Positions 1 to 13,340 of a stretch of 64,000 nt of DNA are shown here, piece after piece (the stretch's first letter is position 1; the number at the start of each line of letters is the position of its first letter). The position numbers and the translations under genes are program-made. The stretch is from contig OZ024898.1 in assembly GCA_964017195.1 (NCBI GenBank), positions 7,443,294-7,507,293 on the forward strand, given 5' to 3'. Below the pieces are notes generated by a model. That model had not been told where the DNA came from and searched no databases. It saw only the letters and a program-made list of their open reading frames with translations. The stretch comes from Siderastrea radians. Taxonomy: Eukaryota; Cnidaria; Anthozoa; Scleractinia; Rhizangiidae.

Positions 1-20
1 TTGAATGTTATACAATCTAG

Positions 21-262
21 CGAAAATAGAGGAGGAAAAAAGCAAGGACATCGGACCAACAACAGAAACCACATCAAAAGAAAAAGAAGAAAATACTTCT
101 TCATCCAAGCATGGCGAAACAAAGGACAGGAAATCCCCTACAAAACATGATCATCACTCAAAAAGAGAGCATGCCCTGAAGATCAAGCTACCAACTGAGA
201 AACATGAGACAAGAAAACGCAGGCATTCTAGTCACAGACAGAGTAGAGAGGAAACCACCCAG
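21..262 (+). CDS. PHF3/DIDO gene, basic linker exon (first exon visible)
   Basis: The open frame reads about 80 residues rich in Lys, Glu, Ser and His (KEKEENTSSSKHGETKD is typical) and ends at a CAG followed by the donor gtaatg. The frame has a stop at 2-4, so the exon must begin after it; tacaatctag at 11-20 is the best acceptor, though its pyrimidine tract is weak. No domain is recognisable. Such basic disordered linkers lie between the PHD and TFIIS-like domains in this family. The left border is the least certain exon edge in the gene. Confidence 0.6.
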
Positions 263-3200
263 GTAATGGTGTACTACCTGTTATGTAATATTAAATTTGG
301 TGAAATTATGAATATATGAAATTCATATATTTGAACTGCGGAATGAAGAAATAACTGCGAGAATGAAGAAATAACGGAATGAAGAAATAACTGCGAGGAT
401 CTTCTTTACATTTATTAAATTTGGTGTTGAAGGTACACTGTAGAAGAAGATGTCCTGTAGCAATTTGCCACTTAACCCTTTAAGCCCTGATATAAAAATG
501 CATATTCTCATTACTGTTCTCCATACATTTCTTATGGAACTGGTAAGGAGAATTTGTCTAAACATCAAGACATCGTATCCTTGGTGATCACTTTCTTTAT
601 TCTCATCACTTGAGTGTTTGAACAAGTAGTGATAATGTAAAGAGAAATTTTATTTTCGTCACTGTTGGGGCCTAAAGGGTTAAAAGTAATCAGGAGCCTA
701 TGATTGAATGAAAAAAGGTTGCAGAAGTAAGCTTGTCATTGAGAAAGTATACATGTAGTTGAAAAGTCACTAAATTACAAATTTTCTAAAATTGAAAAAA
801 AATCCCATACAGACACCCATATTGTGGAAAGCATGCACCCCTCCAACCCCAGCCATACAAACTCTGTTAACTGTTTAATTTTCAGAAGCTATTTATTTGG
901 TTTCTATTCAACTGGTTAGGTTCAAACTTGAGAAGATGACAGTAATAATAATTATTTCAATTTTAAGACAAGGGACTAAGCTTTACCCCAAATGCAAATG
1001 TTCTGCTCATTTTGTGGTCAGTGTGTCACCATGCTACTCTTAAACTCAAGTGTACATTTGTAAATAAAGTTTATGTTGTTACAAAAATGTACATGTATGT
1101 TGCATGGGATGCTCCTGTGCTGGAACATCCCATACAACATATGTACTGGATGCTCCTCTATAATTGGTTGAAAATAAGTGGTATAAATGGTTGAACAATA
1201 TGTATTGGATGTTCCTGTATTAATATTGATTTAAATAAAATAAGAAAACTTAAAAAGTATGTTGAGGGGGAGTTAGAATTCCACAGTCACTTCTGTAAAT
1301 GAAATGATTTGAAAACAAATCAGAAGGTTCTGTCATGAATGCCAAGTTCACTTATTGGAATTGTTATTTTTTATTTCATCTGTACTTAAACAGGATCCCA
1401 GCAGCAAAAAATCTAAAGAGTCTGACAAATTATTTGCAAAAGAGCATGGAAGAGATGAAAAGAAGAAAAAGATGCCAGAATCCAAGGGCTTTAAGATACC
1501 TAAGAAGGTACAGTCAGTGCTTTTTAATGATCTCCTGACCAGTGTTTTTGTTGGTAGATGGGGTTTATGTTGGCATGGTTTTCCTTTGTGGAAGATGTAA
1601 GTGCCCCCCCCCCCATCCACCTGATGGGAGGTCCCCCCTAAGCTGGAGCTCCCTCTCAAGGCAGGGCTGTCATTAAGGGCTGTACCCAGTAACACCTGTT
1701 ACAGCTGAATGTGCTTAATGGGACCTCAGTGTTACAGGTGAACAATTTACAATTTACAAGATAGTACAGTTTACTCACAGAGCAACAAATTTGTTATGGG
1801 TGTAAAGCCCAAGGCAACAGGTGATTTTCGAAACTCAATGAAAGCCCTTCCAAGGTCTCTGTTTTAGATAGCTAGGAGATTTGAGATAGCTGCAGTTCAA
1901 CATAGTGGGGACAGGAGACATGCACTGACATGCACTCTCACAATGCAGGTCAGGACAACACCCACTCCAGCGTCATATGTGCACCATCATACTCGACCAA
2001 AATGTATAATGGCAGGATGCACCATGCTTGCTGACCGCCATTCACTCTACTGCAGTGCTGAGTGTGTCAAGAGGTAAGTTTTTAATAGAAATCCAGTGCT
2101 GCTAATTACCGGTAACAGTTTTTTCTTCCTTAGCGCGGGGCTATTTTAATCATCTGCGAATACAGTTTCCCCCAAAATAACTGCCATACAGTAATTGCTT
2201 GACTAAATCTTGTTTGATGATAGCTAATAAAACTTCCATGAACTTGTAGCAAAGAATTTCTTTCACTGTAAAATATCTTGACGTTATCACAACATCTTCA
2301 TCAGTTGTGTGTGCTATTGGTCACACCATTTTCAACCAGTGGTGGTTCGACACGGTCCGAAAGGCATGGTGGATCATTATATTAGCCAATCACGAGCAGT
2401 CTCTTAACCAGGACGAGAAATCAACATGGCGGCCTTTGACGGAAATGCGAGCTTCACTTCTTGTCATTTTAACGTGCTATCTGTCCCCAGTGCAACTTAC
2501 ATTTAACAAGAATAATTAGGATTGGTGTGTATCTAGATGTCTTGAGATTTTTGGATCTGGTCATCTTTTGTAAGTCAAGTTTGAGCACAATTTTGTTGTA
2601 GGTGGATCGAGCAACGTGTGCTTTCATGATATTTGAGTAGGTCTTACATTTTGAGAATTTGTAGGCTAACCCAAAAATCTAAAACCGTTTATTTTACACC
2701 AAGATCAAGATGGATAAATTTGCTTTTATAAAATCATATAGCGCCCGATAGCGCCCCTCAAGTTTGAGAATTATCCGTTGTTTAAGTTGTCGATTTTTCT
2801 CTCCAATATTACTCTCACGCTGCGAGATACATACATACATACATAGATGTGAAAATTACCCGCGAAGTATTAAGAGTGATGGTCTTATTTTAATTATGAC
2901 AAGTATCAACAGTATGGTGTGGCATCCCAATCGAGTGTTTTCCCTTCTTTGTTTTGTTGCCTTTAGGTTGAGGCAAAATGGTTTCTTCAGTCTGTTCTGT
3001 TGCCCTGTATACAACAAACTTTCAAGAATCACATTTTGTTTGCTGAAATGATCAAAATTATTTGGGCTTTAGGGTCTTAATATATAGTCACATCACACAA
3101 CCTCTGTGCAGTGAACCATTGAGAAAGTTAACAAAAATTCAGTATTGATCAGTAACTCAGATTGGAAATTCACAGTGCTATTTTAAACATGCAAGAGAAA

Positions 3201-6200
3201 CCAAAAATTGTTTGAGATACCAAAAATTTGAGATAGCCAATAGTAAATAAGTGAGCAAGATCAACCAAGGAAAACAATAAAAATAATTTCAGTTCAATAT
3301 AGTTGTGAGCAGGTGGGGCTGGTGAGGGGGGGGGGGGGTGGGTTCAAGTTAGTGGGGTACATCTACTGCAAGAAATAAAATCTAGAGCTTTTGAGGGAGA
3401 ATTGTGAATTATTGATTGAACAGCCCTTTCATTTGGTCAGTTTAGTTGTTATTAATAACAATTGCAGCTATTGACACCCATAAAAGGGTTCAGAACTGTG
3501 AATTGATTAAATATCCCTTTTCTAATGAACTGGCAACTTTTGCTTTCTTCATCAATTTTTACATTGATATCAATCCTTATTTGTTTTCTACTGAATTGTC
3601 TTCCAGGAGACAGATTTCACACCAAAATTAGTGGTCTTACAGTGTTTACATGATTATGGTACAAGTTTTTGCACCGGATTGAAAATCTTGATCTGGTACA
3701 ACAACCAGAATAAACTGGCACTGGTATGACTCGTAATGGTACGAAATCTTGTGCTGGTATCATTTAAACAAAGTTACACAGAGCCATAAGAGGGAATGAA
3801 ACTCAAACCTGTATTATGTAAACATCCCTTAAGTTTCTGTTACTCGACCTAACAGGCAGACTTGATGCCCAGTGGTGAGTCCAGCCTTTCACGGAGGGTG
3901 GGGTCCAAGTTTAATGGTGGGTGAGGGGAGACAACAAAATACAAAACTTTTGTGGAGTTATATCTTGGTATTATTCTGTACTATATTCTAAGTAAATCGA
4001 CAAAAAAAATCAGATGCTTTCTGAGTGGAGTATGCTGTTGTACGTAAGCTAATCTGTGCTCTGCTTCATTGTCGTCTGGAGTAAATGAATAACTCCATAA
4101 ATGTTTTTTCTTTTCATGTATATTACTGTCTGTTAGTCTGTTTTATACAGCCTTATTTTCTTTTGAACAAAAAGGGGGGATACCCTTGGCTCCTTCTCTG
4201 GATCCACCATTGACTTTTCAACAAGGTAGAGGTCTGAAGTAAACAAACGAAGGACTGGGCCATTGTTTGCAAGGGGTAAATGCTCAAAGGTCAAATTTAG
4301 TTAGAGTTTGCTCTGTAGTTGGGACAGCATTCTAATAATTAAAAAATATCACTTTACTCATTGAAAGAATTGACACATTTGTAGAAATGACATTGGATGT
4401 ATTGCTCTAATGTGCTTCACTAGTTTTAAAAGGATCCAAGCTAAACAGGTTCTCTGTGACCTCGATAATTTTATCGTGATAATCAGTGCAAAGCCCCCAA
4501 CAACCCTGTATTAAGGGTAAAAACTATTTTCTGCTTGAGGTCCTTGTGGGTAAATGAGTCAATGCTATCATTGAAGTAGCTGAGAGAAAAAATATGGGTG
4601 CACTGTATATAGTATTGTCACATTCTACAGGCTGAACAGAGCCTTGTTAAATTTTCTAAAGACAGATTTTCATGTCCACTACAAAAGAAAGTGGAATTCT
4701 CGTTCAATCACAGACTAACTTTGTCAGCACCAGTTACTTTCAAAAGCAAAACAAATTAATTAATTAATTCATATTGACAGTTAGCAATTTGAACAATTAT
4801 ATTTTAAAATACAGCCTTGTTTACCTAAGCTGTGAAAGTATAATTTCAGACAACCCCTTCAGGATTACTACATCCTGCATCAACGGTATTTTTGAGAAAC
4901 AGAGGCTTTTGGACACCTTGGAAGTTAAAGGACTGTTAATGCTATGAAATGAACATCCGTAAGGGTTTTCAGGACACGTACTCGATGCTTATCCATCGGG
5001 CAAAACTTACGATTTCACACAACTGTAGCAATTACAAGACCTCAGAAAGCCAGGCATCTGTGTTTTCACTTTCGATGATTGGAAATAAGTCCTTCATGGC
5101 CCAAGAGGCTATTCATGGTGAGATGTTTGCACATATAAGTTACTAAAGAGGCTTATTCCTGATAAACCCGGGATTGAAGTCCACGTGTACACGTTCAATC
5201 GATCAATGCATGAAACTAGCCGTTAAAATGTTACATCAAATATTCAGATGTAAACAAAGGATAATTAGACCACAAGAATCGGAGAAACTTCCATCTTTGT
5301 TATTTCCAGCTCTTGTAGTTGAATTTTTTTTAGCTCTTCAAGATCCGCACAGTACGAAGGTTCATTGCAACTGAGCTCGAATCGATCGATAGCCCCATCA
5401 TGCTTTGCGGACCGTGTCCAACCACCACTGATTTTCAACCATGTAATTTTTTTAGTGTGCAGAATACCCATGGTAGATCCAGCCCCTATCTCACTTAAGG
5501 TGTACACTGTAGGCATGTGCATGCTGTTTAATACTGCTTAGTCAAAGAAATGCTTTTATCGTAGTGCTTACATGTAGAATTTTTATTTGTAATGTTTCCA
5601 GAGCAGGCACTCAACCTTTATGTTTAATGGTTCCACCAAGTTCAGATAACCTAACTTTGACTGTGCTATTGAAGTTCTGTGTTATTGTAAAGTACCTGTA
5701 GTGTTCATTGTTAAGTCTTTGAGTTTTTGTTTTCTTTTGCTGTGACTGTGCCATGTAACTTGCTTTGTGATTTGGCTTTTACCCTACCATACAATGTAGT
5801 CCATCCAATGTTCCATACATGTATCTTTGGTTAGGGCTTAGTGATTGGAGGGTATTTGTAAACATGCAATAAGAGCAAAACATATGGAGCCTTGTTGTTT
5901 TCTTGTCTGTAGACATGCAGAGGAATCATTAAAGATTATTGTAGAAGAAAAGAAGAAGAGAATGGGATCTAAACCCTCAGTGTCATCTTCCAAGAGTGTG
6001 ACATCTCCAACGGTAAGACCATTATGTTTTTAACAATTTACATGTAAATATATTTACTAGCTTTTGATGAGTACTTAAGAATTTCATCCTCAGGCCCAAA
6101 AGGTAAATCTACCTTGCTTGGAATACTAAACAGCACATAGGAAAGTACTGCTAAATGGCTTTCACCTGAATAGGTGTACACTTAAGATTTCATCCACAGA

Positions 6201-9200
6201 CTCAGTTAAAGCTAAAACCACTTTGTTCAGCATAATAATCAGCACCACAGGAAAGTACTGCTCAATAGCTTTCACCTGAATGGTGACACTACAAGATTTC
6301 ATCTGCAGACTCAAAACTTAGAGCCACCTTGCAGTGCACCACAAGAAAGTTCTGCTCAGTAGCTTTCACCTGTATGGTCAGACTTTAGGATTTCATCCAC
6401 AGACTTAGTAAAAGTTAGAACCCCTTTGCTCAGAAGAATAAGCAGCACCTCAGAAAAGTTCTGTTCTGGTGACACTCGAGGATTTCATTCACAAACTCAA
6501 AAGTTTGAACCACCTTGTAGAGCATAATATACAGCACCACAGGAAAGTACTGCTGAGTAGCTTTCATTTGAATGGTGACACTTTAGGATTTCATCCACAA
6601 AGTCAAAAGTTAGAACCACCTTGTACAGCATAATAAACAGCACAACAGGAAAGTACTGCTCAGTAGCTTTCACCTGTATGGTCAGACTTTAGGATTTCAT
6701 CCACAGACTCAATAAACGTTAGAACCACCTTGCACAACATAGTAAACGGTACCTCAGGAAAGTATTGCACAGTGGCTTATATTTGATTTTATTTTTTTTT
6801 ATTTTTTTTTTATTTAAACAATATTTAGACAGAGGTGCCCAGTTCAGCGAGGCTGGTTTGAATGGTCTTACTTTAGGATTCCATCCACAAACTCAAAAGT
6901 TTGAACCACCTTGTACAGCACAATGAACAGCAACACAGAATCATACTGAAATTATGAATATATGAAATTCATACTGCTCAGTAGTTTTCATATGAATGAA
7001 AACACTCTTCAAAATCCTTATTAAACAATACTGAAAACCTGCAGTGTGACCGTTCAAATTAAAGCTGAATTCCAGTGGCACTGTTTATTATGCTGTGCAA
7101 GGTGGCTCTACATTGTACCTTTTGAGTCAGCCAAAGAAATCATTAATTGTGAGTGGCTTCTACATGTAGAATACAATGGTTGCTAAAAAACTGGGAAAAT
7201 AATGCTGTTCAAAACTACATTGACATAAAAAATGTTGAAGCCTGATTCACAGCTTGGAAAATGGAATGAAAGTTAGACCATTTCAGTGCTTATTACATGT
7301 AGGTTAACATACAAAGCATATCATTTACTGAAGTAAATATAACACTTCCAGTATTTGAATACCCAGAGAAGGCAACTGTACAGTGCATCAGAGGAAACCT
7401 CAACAAAAAACTCAACTGAACATTTACAAGACTCCTGTGGTACAAATTTATTTTACAATACAGCACCAGTCAGCTACTTTGACTACCATTTCGTCAACAT
7501 AACTTTTTTATAACGATTCAGTCCAGCCTTCTAGGACCAGTTCCATGGGATGCACATTCAGCCCCATCCTCCTCACAGTCAGAATCTGTGACACCAAAGG
7601 AGGGGATAGCAGTCATCGAGAGGTCCACAGGAAGGGTGATAGCAGGCGTGGCTGCCCCCTCTCAGGAGGAGCTCGTCTTCTGGCTCCAAGATCATCCCAC
7701 ATTTGAGGTGCTTCGACCATCAGGTTTGTTTTATTTCACTTTTTGTCTCACAGGGAGCTGTACTGTTTGTGCCCCTCCCCCCCTCCCCCTGCTGCTCTAT
7801 GAGATCACCGTGTTGGATTCCTGAGTTTGATAGCCAAGTTTGTTTCCTTGGATGGAACATCCAAGGCACCTTAGTTTGACATTGCAAGTAAAGTGCCAAG
7901 GCTATTTATGGAGGTGGACGTGGGGGATCAAAAAATAGTTTTGGTATTCTCACCAACTTTTGCTTGCAATGTTAAGCCAAGATGGAAGCCAGTTGCTAAA
8001 TTAATTTAATGCTTTTAAAGTCTGTATAATAGACAGCATCACAGGAAAATACTGCTCAGCAGCTTTCATTTGAATGGTCATACTATAGAAATTCATCCAC
8101 AGACTTAGATGCTTCTCACACCTTGAGCAGAATAATTAACAGCTCCACAGGAAAGTACTGCTCAGCAGCTTTCATTTGAATCATCACACTCTGGGATGTG
8201 ATCCACAGACTAAAAAGTTAAAACTGTCTTGCACCAGAAAGTACTGCTCAGTAGCTTTCATCGGAATGATTACACTTCAGGATTTCATCCACAGACTCAG
8301 AAGTTAGAACCACCTTGCACAAGAAAGTACTGCTCAGTAGCTTTCATTGGAAAGATTACATTTCAGGATTTTATTCACAGGCTCAAAAGTTAGAACCACC
8401 TTGCACAAGAAAGTACTGCTCAGTAGCTTTCATTGGAATGATTACACTTTAGAATTTCATCCACAGGCTCAAAAGTTAGAGCCACCTTGCCGAGAAAGTA
8501 TTGCTCAGTAGCTTTCATTGGAATGATTACATTTCAGGATTTCATCCACAGACTCAAACGCTGGAACCACATTACATAACTTGAGTGTGGACACGGAGGA
8601 AATAAAAAATGTAGCCAGGAAAAACGTGTTATTATAGTAGAAATGCTTTGTTTGATTACTTGACTAGCCAGAGGCTAGATACATAGCTGAAGTGGAATTA
8701 ACCACTTTAGAAATGAGTAGAGGACTTGGAATGAGTTGTTAAAATCAATTGACTTAATATTTACACGTAAAGCCCTTACAGTGATGAAAATGAAATTTTA
8801 TCCTAACACTATTAATTTTCTACTTGTTCAAACATTCAAGTGATGAGAATGAAGGAAGTGATCACCAAGGATGAGATGTCTTGATATTTAGACAACTTCT
8901 CCTTATTAGTTCCATAAGAAATGTATGGAGAACAGTAAGGAGAATATGCAATTTTTTAAAGGGTAAAAAAGTAAAAAAGTTGTCTAATCCTGTCAAGTGG
9001 AACTACTGTAATCTGTTTTACTAGAATTTCAATGAAATGAGACAGTTAAGGTGGCCCGTTACTATTTATTTGCGTGAGGGGCAACTGTTTTGAAATCATT
9101 TTTTTAGATGCTCAACAGCATTCGATTGCTGAGATATTTTAGACGCTGAAAAAGGAATGCTTGAAGTTTATCAAAAGTGTACTTTTATTGAGATCGATTC

Positions 9201-12200
9201 CAATATTTTTCAGAATTTTCTTGAACGTGGTTTTCGAAGAAATTGCGTATTATCGGGAAAATGAAAAGAGGTTTTTCCTTCATATTACTTTGAACAGGTG
9301 CTGGAACCTCAAAGATTTCACGGACCAAGTTTTAGAGAAATCGGCTCCACACAACGTTTATCACAAGCGGTGATTAAAATAGTTATTAGAATATTATGTA
9401 TAGCATTAAGCTATAATTACTACGGAAAGGATTAAAGCAACAAAGAATCGCACTTACTGGAACAAAGGTAAATATGTCTTGTAACTTATGTATCAGAGTC
9501 AAAGCGATAAGGAACGGTTAGCCTAATAAAAGGATACATTTAATTCATACCTTTATTCAAATTATTCCCCAAGGTGGACTCCCAAGGGGCACATGTGACA
9601 AGTCGTCCCATGCAGAATTCCAAAACAGCATATGTGACATTGATTTGTTTTTCAACAAAATGGTTTTCAGAGCAGTTTGGTTGAGCAGCTCGCGAGTGAC
9701 CCAAATTTGCTGCCTTATTTCTGAAAATTGTATTGTCAGAATATGGAAAAATCTGGTCAGGAGCTTTGTTATCACCTGTTTTGTGGGTGTTCACGATGGT
9801 TTTACAAAATAGCACAAAAAGAGCAGAAAATTTAGCAAAACCTGGAAAACAACATGGTTGCCATAATTTTTACCGGCAGGGCGTGCTCTCAATTTCCCTT
9901 ATAATGTCGACAAAACCGTTCCTTATCGCTTTGACTCTAATACATAAGTTACAAGACATATTTACCTTTGTTCCAGTAAGTGCGATTCTTTGTTGCTTTA
10001 ATCCTTTTTGTGGTAATTAGGGCTAAATGCGTGTACATAATATTCTAATAACTATTTTAATCACCGTTTGTGATATAGGTTGTGTGGAGCCGAATTATCT
10101 GAAACTTGGTCCCTGAAATTTTTGAGGTTCCAGCACCTGTTCAGAGTAATATGAAGGAAAAACGTCTTTTCATTTTCCCGATAATACGCATTTTCTTTGA
10201 AAACCACATTCAAGAAAATTGCCGAAAATTTTCGTATATTTGTATCGATCTCAATAAAAACAAGCTTTTGATGAACTTCAAGCATTTCTTTTTCAGCGTC
10301 TAGAATATCTCAGCAATCAAATGCTGTTGAGCAGCTAAAAATTTGATTTCAAAACAGTTGTCCGTCATGCAAATAAATAGTATTGGGCCACCGTAATAGA
10401 AATTGTATGGTTAGGGCGACAAACTTGTCAAAATAGAGATGTTTTGTGGAATTTTCTCTGTTTTTGAATACTTTTAGTTGAGTGGCATCTCATCTAAACT
10501 TTCTTCATTTGTCAAAGCTGCTAATTGTGCAGGAATATTGACTTTGATGCAGTGGGCCATTTTTTTGTAGTCAATTGATTTTCACCCTATTTCAAATTTA
10601 GTTCCTGGTCCTTACTTTTTTTCATGTGGTGCATTATATGGAGCCATGCAGAACACTTGGTAGAATTAGCAAGAATCAATGCAAAAAAATAATCTAGCAG
10701 CACACAGAGACTGGTTTCATAATACCCCTCTTAAATATGGGTGTTTATTACAACCAGTCTCAAGGGAGTTAGAAACTGGGCTGCTGCGTCAGTGGGGAAG
10801 TGAAACAGAAAACTTTGGATTTACCAGTTGAGTTGATAAGAAATTGAAAGCTGACATTTTGAGCGTTAGCCCTTTGTCAGAGTGAAAATAGCAGCTTTGG
10901 ATTTCTTTTGTGTGGCCAAATTACTGTATCAACTCAGTTGGTAAATCCATAGTTTTGTGTCAGAACTGTTAAAGCCAGGGGAAATTCTCTGTTCTTATTG
11001 ACATCCCTTGCATCACGAATAAAAGATTTAAATGACAGTGTAACTGTGATTTTATTCTTTTTACTGGTTAGTGGACCAGTCTTTGGAGCAAGAGGGCCAG
11101 CAATCAAGTCTTGGCCGCTACCCTTGTGTTCTAAACTTAGGCAAGACACTTACATTAGATTACAGTAAAACTCCTGCTGTCTCATGCACCCAAATGGAAA
11201 ATGTTTAAGAATTAAGTCGAGAATAAGAACTTACAGAATGATCCCTACAATTCCCCCTTCTACTTAAGATATCTCCAATTTATTTAGCCTCAGAAAACAG
11301 TCCATGTTTCATGAGGTCACCACTTGAGCCCTCGCAAAACAACGTCTGAGTAACGAGTGCATAAAAATTCCATACTAATGACGTGTCACTAGCCAGAAGC
11401 ACTACTAAGATCTGAGTAGAGACACATCATCGGTATGGAATTTCTGCGCTTGTTACTCAGACGTCGTTTTGCGAGGGCTCAAGTGGCGACCTCGTGAAAC
11501 GTCGACTGTTTTCTCAGGCTACAAGCTTTGTCAAGCTTTGTTGGCAAGCTTTGTTAAGCAGTAACTGTTCTGTCTCAAAAAGGCAAATCACAAGACTAAT
11601 CAGTTTATCCTTACCCAGGAGACATGTATGGCTAATTACATGTATATGCACCAAAGTTTGTCTCTGCTAGTGTTATTTAAACTTGCAGATATATTTACAG
11701 ACTGTATAATGGTGTGGAAAGGAACTGGGTTTCTTTTCAAGATAACCAGTACTGGAAATAGCGAGAGAGTGTATTGTAATGGTTTTACATTGTCTGATGT
11801 GTCATGGTGAATAATGAGCCATTTCTCTGTGGCCTTTAGTCTCTCCTTCAAATTGAGGCCAAGTTCAAAGCCTTCCAAAGAAAGATTGAATTTCGTTGTT
11901 GTGTACATGAAACCCATTTTAACCTGACTGTTTTTTTATTAGACCTTGATTTGCAAATCAGGATTAAGACAACCTAAAAATAGCTACAGTCTCGGACAAA
12001 ACATCTTGAGACTCTTTGGAATGAGTGAGAACTTTGACCTTGAAAATCACAACAGCAATCCTCCTCCCCCTCTCCCTTATCAATGTTGTTCTGCTGCTAC
12101 CCCTACCCCCCCCCCCCCCATGAATTGTTGGTCATTGCAAACAACATTGAATTCTGGGAGGTGGAGAGGGAAAGCGTTTCTACTGTCTTGTTGGGTGTTT

Positions 12201-13300
12201 CTATGTAGGGAAATTTAGAAATAATAATAAAGTTATGTGCACTTGAATTATGTATGTCTCAGCAAGTTTTGTCCTAGATTGTAAGCATCACAGTGCACCT
12301 GAAAGAAAGAGAGTTTGTGCTTTGTGCGCTATATCAACCACCCTCTTACCCTAAAGTCACCCACACTAAAAAGAATAATTAGACCTCCAAAAATTACTGA
12401 GACATCAAACAGTTTCATCACAAGGTTCAACATTCACTCAACATTTCAAAATTTTGTAAGGAAATGTTGAAATACTTGTTTAAATTGTCTCAATAGTTTG
12501 CTTTAACAGCTGTTGAGACTGAAAACTTTCAGATTTAAGCTTAAAATATTGATTATCAGTAATTTTCATACATTTCCATGGCTGTCAGATTTGAGAGTTT
12601 GTTAATACATCAAGGCATAAATTAAATGATGATCATTGATCATCTAGGGAGCTGTTTGACAGCATATAAAGTTGCTTATTATTTCCATTTGTAGTTGGAA
12701 AAGATGAGAAGAAAAAAGACAGGAAGGAAGACAGCGAGAAAGCTGTCAGGGAAAATATCAAAAAATCTATAAAGGAAATACTGACAACAAGGTATGTCTG
12801 TTGTAACATAAAAAAGATTCAGAACTGCATAGTTGTAGAGATTTACACTCAGGAGGAACATTGTGTATAAGATATATGGTTATTGATCAATGGCGAAGTT
12901 GTCGTCCTCGTTGTCGTTGTCATTGTCATCATAGTCGTCAACCTCCTCCTCCTCCTCAACCTCTTCATTAATCATTAATTTGTATAAAGTCTGCGTACAA
13001 AGTCTCGTATAAGCAAGGGTTGCCTTGGAAGGTATCTTGTGGATGTATGGTGCTGTAAAATTAACACAGAAATTAATATTCTTTGCAGATCAAAAGAGCA
13101 GCAAGATCTTAATGTTACTGAAGAGGATATTGAGAAATGTTCACAGAATGTAGAAGGAGAAATGTTTTCTTTCTTCGGAGATACAGGGCATCGCTACAAG
13201 AACAAGTATCGCAGTTTAATGTTCAACCTCAAAGACCCAAGAAATAAGGTGTGATGTGGTATTCCTAATGTTAATAATAATGATAACAATAATAATAGTA

Positions 13301-13340
<40 letters not shown>

